NCBI GenBank assembly: GCA_041395945.1
Contig: JAWKZN010000003.1
Span: 62,001-126,000 of the forward strand
DNA length: 64,000 nucleotides
Reading direction: 5' to 3'
Origin: Pseudomonadales bacterium
Lineage (GTDB): Bacteria > Pseudomonadota > Gammaproteobacteria > Pseudomonadales > Azotimanducaceae
Part shown: positions 60,893-64,000 of the stretch, piece after piece
Position numbering within the stretch: position 1 is the stretch's first letter
Layout of the letters: every line of letters begins with the position of its first letter
The notes under the pieces: model-generated
What the model was told of the DNA's origin: nothing
What the model saw: only the letters and a program-made list of their open reading frames with translations
Database searches by the model: none
Program-made: the position numbers and the translations under genes

Positions 60893-62281
60893 CTATCTGT
60901 CAATTGCCAGCATGAACTCAGCCACTGCAAGCCGGACTTCTTCCGAGAGATAGGCCTGCGGCGGCATCTCGGGCATGTCGCTGCGTTTCTTCACAGGCCG
61001 GGCAATGTAATCAGCCAGTGCCTGGGGGCGTCCCTGGTAGATGGCCTGCAGGGCGATTGCCGGTGGCCCGACCGCCTGCACGCTGTACGCATGACAGCCT
61101 GCGCAGATACCGTAGTAGGCCGCTTTGCCCTTTTCCTCCGCCGCGATGACACGGCCTTCTACAGGCTGCGGCAGAGTGTAGGTGAGTGTATCTGCCGTCG
61201 TCACTATCGAACAGCGGGTGTAGCGATCGAGACCGACCGCCGGATAACGGTATTTATCGGTGATACAACTGCCCGTGCCTTTACTGAGATCCGCAATATC
61301 GACCCACCTGGCGTCCGGCCGAACGGCCTGTATGGCTGCCATGATATCCGGCGGTGCTTTCGAGCCGTTTCCCCACATCATATTGCCGAGAATTGCCATA
61401 CGATCGGGATTCGGCTCAGATTCCGGATCGCTGCGAACACCCGAAATGAACTCCAGACCCACGATGCCGATCCCGATAAAGTCGTTTCCAGTGATGATGT
61501 TGTCTTCGATCACCACATCATCGGCTGCCATTACGATAATGCCGGTACCTTGCGGTACGTAGGAGACGATCGAACCCGGAACACCGAAATTCTCGTGATT
61601 GTTGTTGATTACGAAATTCTTCCGGATGATTACGTCAAAAGCCGTCTTTATCGGCAGCCCTGGCGTGATAAAGGCAAGAATGCCGCCGGTGTTGTCATGT
61701 ACATAGTTACCCTCCACGAGCGCATGACGGGTGTTTTCGATTTCAATCCCGGCAACGCTGTCGAAGACCTCGTTGTGGAGTACATCGACGTTGTCACTCA
61801 TTCCGACGTAAATGGCGGCGTCCTCGATGCCTGACATCACATTGTGTTCGATAATCCCGTTCCTGCCGAATTCGGGAAATATCGCGTACACACCAGCATC
61901 GACAATCCAGTTGTTGCGAATCGCAAAGTTGTTTCCGGCCTGACCCATAATGCCGTTGCCTTTATAATTCTGGATCCTCAGGCTCTCAATGGTTATGCCA
62001 TTGCCTGAGTAAAGCACAGCGTCGTTGAGAACTTTTCCACCTTCGAGTACAGGCCATTGCCCCGCTGTCACGATGCCGCGTAATGTAATGTTGTCTTTGT
62101 CGATGTAAACGGTCTCAGCATAGGTACCGGGATGAACAAGAATGCTGTCTCCGGGTTCTGCACCCGTAACAGCTTTCTGAATACTGTCACCATCCCGAAC
62201 TTCGATCTCCGCACCGGGAGCATACGAGCCCAATACCAGCAGACTAAAACCAACGGCTGTACTCAGAATTGCTTTCATCAA
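60893..62281 (-). CDS. Periplasmic right-handed beta-helix / cytochrome c fusion
   Basis: This 462-residue protein has a signal peptide, a parallel beta-helix of many short repeats (for example NSWIVDAG-type and VIRKNFVINN segments, residues of about 40-300), and a C-terminal single-heme cytochrome c domain with CAGCH (YYGICAGCHAY) near residue 390. The beta-helix half resembles NosD/pectate-lyase-fold proteins, which bind or cleave polymers. Methionines near the C-terminus (DMPEMPPQ) are candidate sixth heme ligands. It follows the diheme peroxidase gene by 14 bases on the same strand, so they are probably co-transcribed. Confidence 0.82.
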   Translation of the reverse strand: MMKAILSTAVGFSLLVLGSYAPGAEIEVRDGDSIQKAVTGAEPGDSILVHPGTYAETVYIDKDNITLRGIVTAGQWPVLEGGKVLNDAVLYSGNGITIESLRIQNYKGNGIMGQAGNNFAIRNNWIVDAGVYAIFPEFGRNGIIEHNVMSGIEDAAIYVGMSDNVDVLHNEVFDSVAGIEIENTRHALVEGNYVHDNTGGILAFITPGLPIKTAFDVIIRKNFVINNNHENFGVPGSIVSYVPQGTGIIVMAADDVVIEDNIITGNDFIGIGIVGLEFISGVRSDPESEPNPDRMAILGNMMWGNGSKAPPDIMAAIQAVRPDARWVDIADLSKGTGSCITDKYRYPAVGLDRYTRCSIVTTADTLTYTLPQPVEGRVIAAEEKGKAAYYGICAGCHAYSVQAVGPPAIALQAIYQGRPQALADYIARPVKKRSDMPEMPPQAYLSEEVRLAVAEFMLAIDR

Positions 62282-62295
62282 ACTGTTCCTGACTA

Positions 62296-63483
62296 TTATG
62301 GAGTTGAAATAGGATCATCCGGCCGTCTGCCGGTCGGCACCAATCCCGATGGCACCCGGAGCGGCACGACCGGTGTGAATGACTGGTCTGACAGTGTCCG
62401 CAGAAAAGACACCAGAAGATCCAGTTCCGAGTCGCTCAATCGAGGCTCCCAGATGTGCCAGTGAAGATGAAGGTCTTCGTTTGCAGGCACGGCATGCCCA
62501 CGCCCGTCGGTATAGAACCTGACTGCTTCACGCAGGTCACTAAAACGACCGGAGTGCATGTATGGTGCGGTGAGTGCGATGTTGCGCAGGGACGGCACTC
62601 TGAATCCGCCTCGCTGTGATCGTTCTCCCGTGAAAGCTCCTTCACCCGCATCGAACGGGACGCCCGGCGGTTCCGGTGTACCGATTACGGCGATCTCCTG
62701 ATTGGTGAACAGAGGCGGTGTGTGACACTCCGAACAGCGGGCGACAAATGATCGGAAAATGTTCAATCCCTCGATTTCCTCGTCCGTGAGTGCGGCGGGA
62801 TACCCGTGTGCATAGTGGTCGTAGCGGCTGTTCAAAGAGATCAGGGTTGATTCGAAGGCTGCAAGCGCCCTGTATACCTGCGCCGGGGTGATCTCCGGCT
62901 CACCAAAGGCGATTTCAAACAGACGCCGATAGTCCGGGCTGGCATTCAGTTCGCGGATGAGTTCTGCCTCCGAATTACCCATCTCATCAGCTGCAAACAG
63001 AGGACCGCGTACCTGATCTTCAAGTGTGGATGACCTGCCGTCCCAGAACAGCCGGCGCAGAAACGCTACGTTCCACAATGAAGGCGCTGAACGGCGGACT
63101 TTTTCACCGGTGATGCCGATGCTTCGATCACGTCCATCGCTGAAGCCATAGTCCGGGTGATGGCAACTCGCACAGGACAGGGTGTGGTCTGCAGACAGCA
63201 ACGGATCAAAGAAGAGATACCGACCGAGATCGATCTGCTGTGGCCTGAAGCCGTCTCTGGGGGGAGGCAGTCCCGTTCTCAGGCCGCCGACACCGGCGCC
63301 CTGCAGAGAGTCGTAAAGAAGGTAGAGCGTTCGCAGGCTGCAGCCATCGTCTACCAGCTCGAACCCGGGTGGACAGGCAGTGTCAAGCTCATACGGCTCT
63401 GCGGCGCCGCCGCTCAGCTCCAGAGCGAAACCGGCAAGAGAAAGGGTGCTGCAGATCCACAGCATTCGCGATCCTGGAGACAC
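62296..63483 (-). CDS. Diheme cytochrome c peroxidase (MauG/CcpA type)
   Basis: This 395-residue exported protein has two CxxCH heme sites, CASCHHPDYGFSDGR and CSECHTPPLF, in the order and spacing of bacterial diheme peroxidases and MauG-like enzymes. A signal-like N-terminus (SRMLWICSTLSLAGFALEL) is present. It reduces H2O2 or modifies a partner protein with high-valent heme. An FNR-type box lies about 60 bases upstream. The beta-helix cytochrome follows in the same run and might be its partner. Confidence 0.88.
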   Translation of the reverse strand: MSPGSRMLWICSTLSLAGFALELSGGAAEPYELDTACPPGFELVDDGCSLRTLYLLYDSLQGAGVGGLRTGLPPPRDGFRPQQIDLGRYLFFDPLLSADHTLSCASCHHPDYGFSDGRDRSIGITGEKVRRSAPSLWNVAFLRRLFWDGRSSTLEDQVRGPLFAADEMGNSEAELIRELNASPDYRRLFEIAFGEPEITPAQVYRALAAFESTLISLNSRYDHYAHGYPAALTDEEIEGLNIFRSFVARCSECHTPPLFTNQEIAVIGTPEPPGVPFDAGEGAFTGERSQRGGFRVPSLRNIALTAPYMHSGRFSDLREAVRFYTDGRGHAVPANEDLHLHWHIWEPRLSDSELDLLVSFLRTLSDQSFTPVVPLRVPSGLVPTGRRPDDPISTP

Positions 63484-63542
63484 TGACCATCACCCCCCGC
63501 TGCCGTACATTTCAGTTTATGCCTTCAGTCCCGTACTGTGAT

Positions 63543-63556
63543 TTGACCTGGGTCAA
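63543..63556. promoter_or_regulatory. FNR/DNR-type box in a divergent promoter (TTGAC-CTGG-GTCAA), 8 of 10
   Basis: Two symmetric departures (C5 and G10) leave a near-perfect dyad. It is 60 bases from the peroxidase start and 57 from the DUF3237 start, and could serve both. Confidence 0.5.
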
Positions 63557-63612
63557 CTCCTGTACCGGGTAAACGGCGGAAGATTACGGATCCTGGAAGG
63601 AAAGGAGCTGGT

Positions 63613-64000
63613 GTGAATCTCGAATTCCTGATGGATTATCACGCGGATCTCGCACCGGCTCAGCCGATCGGAAAGGGCCCTCTGGGAACGCGGAGCATAC
63701 ATGAAGTAATCGGGGGTACGTTCGCAGGACCCAGGCTGCGCGGCGAAGTACTGACCTGCGGCGGTGACTGGCTGTTAACTGATGATACCGGGGTTGGCAG
63801 GCTCGATGTACGTGCGACATTCCGTACACACGATGGCGCCCACATCTATATGCAGTACTTCGGCATAATCGAACTCAACGACCAGTCTGCAAAAGCAGTC
63901 AGCGAAGGCGGGAGTACGGAATATGGCGAGCACTACTTCGCGACACAACCTCGATTCGAAACCGGTGATGCACGCTACGGCTGGCTCAACCGTATTGTTG
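63613..64000 (+). CDS. DUF3237 protein, 3' partial
   Basis: The frame from GTG 63613 is open to the window end (129 codons). AAAGGAG lies five bases upstream. It has the DUF3237 pattern GGTFAGPRLRGEVL, CGGDWLLTDDTG and LDVRATFRTHDGAHIYMQY. The family is a small beta-barrel of unknown function, often in catabolic clusters. The stop lies outside the window. Confidence 0.8.
   Translation, partial: MNLEFLMDYHADLAPAQPIGKGPLGTRSIHEVIGGTFAGPRLRGEVLTCGGDWLLTDDTGVGRLDVRATFRTHDGAHIYMQYFGIIELNDQSAKAVSEGGSTEYGEHYFATQPRFETGDARYGWLNRIV

Overview
The window reads as chromosomal DNA of a GC-rich proteobacterium, most likely a gammaproteobacterium. Genes are dense, GTG starts are frequent, and the gene families (CysJI, FrmA, EmrAB, UbiM/Coq4-like, TonB receptor, thiolase/DUF35 pairs) are typical of that group. 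I see no transposase, phage gene or CRISPR array, and one tRNA (Ala, anticodon CGC).

Layout. 1-4.6 kb: the end of a molybdenum-hydroxylase-type operon (heme-b gamma subunit and chaperone), then sulfite reductase CysJI. 4.6-13.4 kb: a membrane protein of unknown function, an EmrAB-type efflux pair, glutathione-dependent formaldehyde/GSNO dehydrogenase, an amidase, a VOC protein and a small membrane protein. 13.5-41.4 kb: the accessory core. It holds a quinol-NO-reductase-like protein with the residue changes of a putative nitric oxide dismutase (Nod), a PAS-LuxR regulator, two MORN-repeat proteins, ferredoxin, cytochrome b561, three ferritin-like diiron proteins, a set of catabolic enzymes (FAD oxidoreductase, acyl-CoA dehydrogenase, SDR, SCP2-like protein, transporter), a UbiM-like hydroxylase, nitronate monooxygenase, Coq4, radical SAM and LLM proteins, an NnrS-like protein, DUF2249 and hemerythrin. 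41.4-56.1 kb: a TetR gene with a palindromic operator and two sets of acyl-CoA catabolic genes, with moeA between them. 56.1-64 kb: a radical SAM/PPOX pair, a TonB receptor, a beta-helix/cytochrome c fusion, a diheme peroxidase and a partial DUF3237 gene.

Main interpretation. The Nod-like protein lacks every quinol-site residue of qNOR and has His-Asn in place of the His-His FeB ligands and Gln in place of a conserved Glu. These changes are the signature of proteins proposed to convert 2 NO to N2 and O2. About a dozen promoters carry an FNR/DNR-type box (TTGAT-N4-ATCAA), three of them perfect. Many of these promoters precede enzymes that would need or handle O2: diiron proteins, flavin monooxygenases, hemerythrin, and possibly the operon with Coq4. 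An anaerobic or NO-responsive regulon made of O2-using enzymes is a paradox unless O2 is made inside the cell. I therefore propose an intra-aerobic regulon: Nod makes O2 from NO, and co-regulated oxygenases use it on a lipid- or isoprenoid-like substrate. The residues and boxes are seen directly; the physiology is inference.
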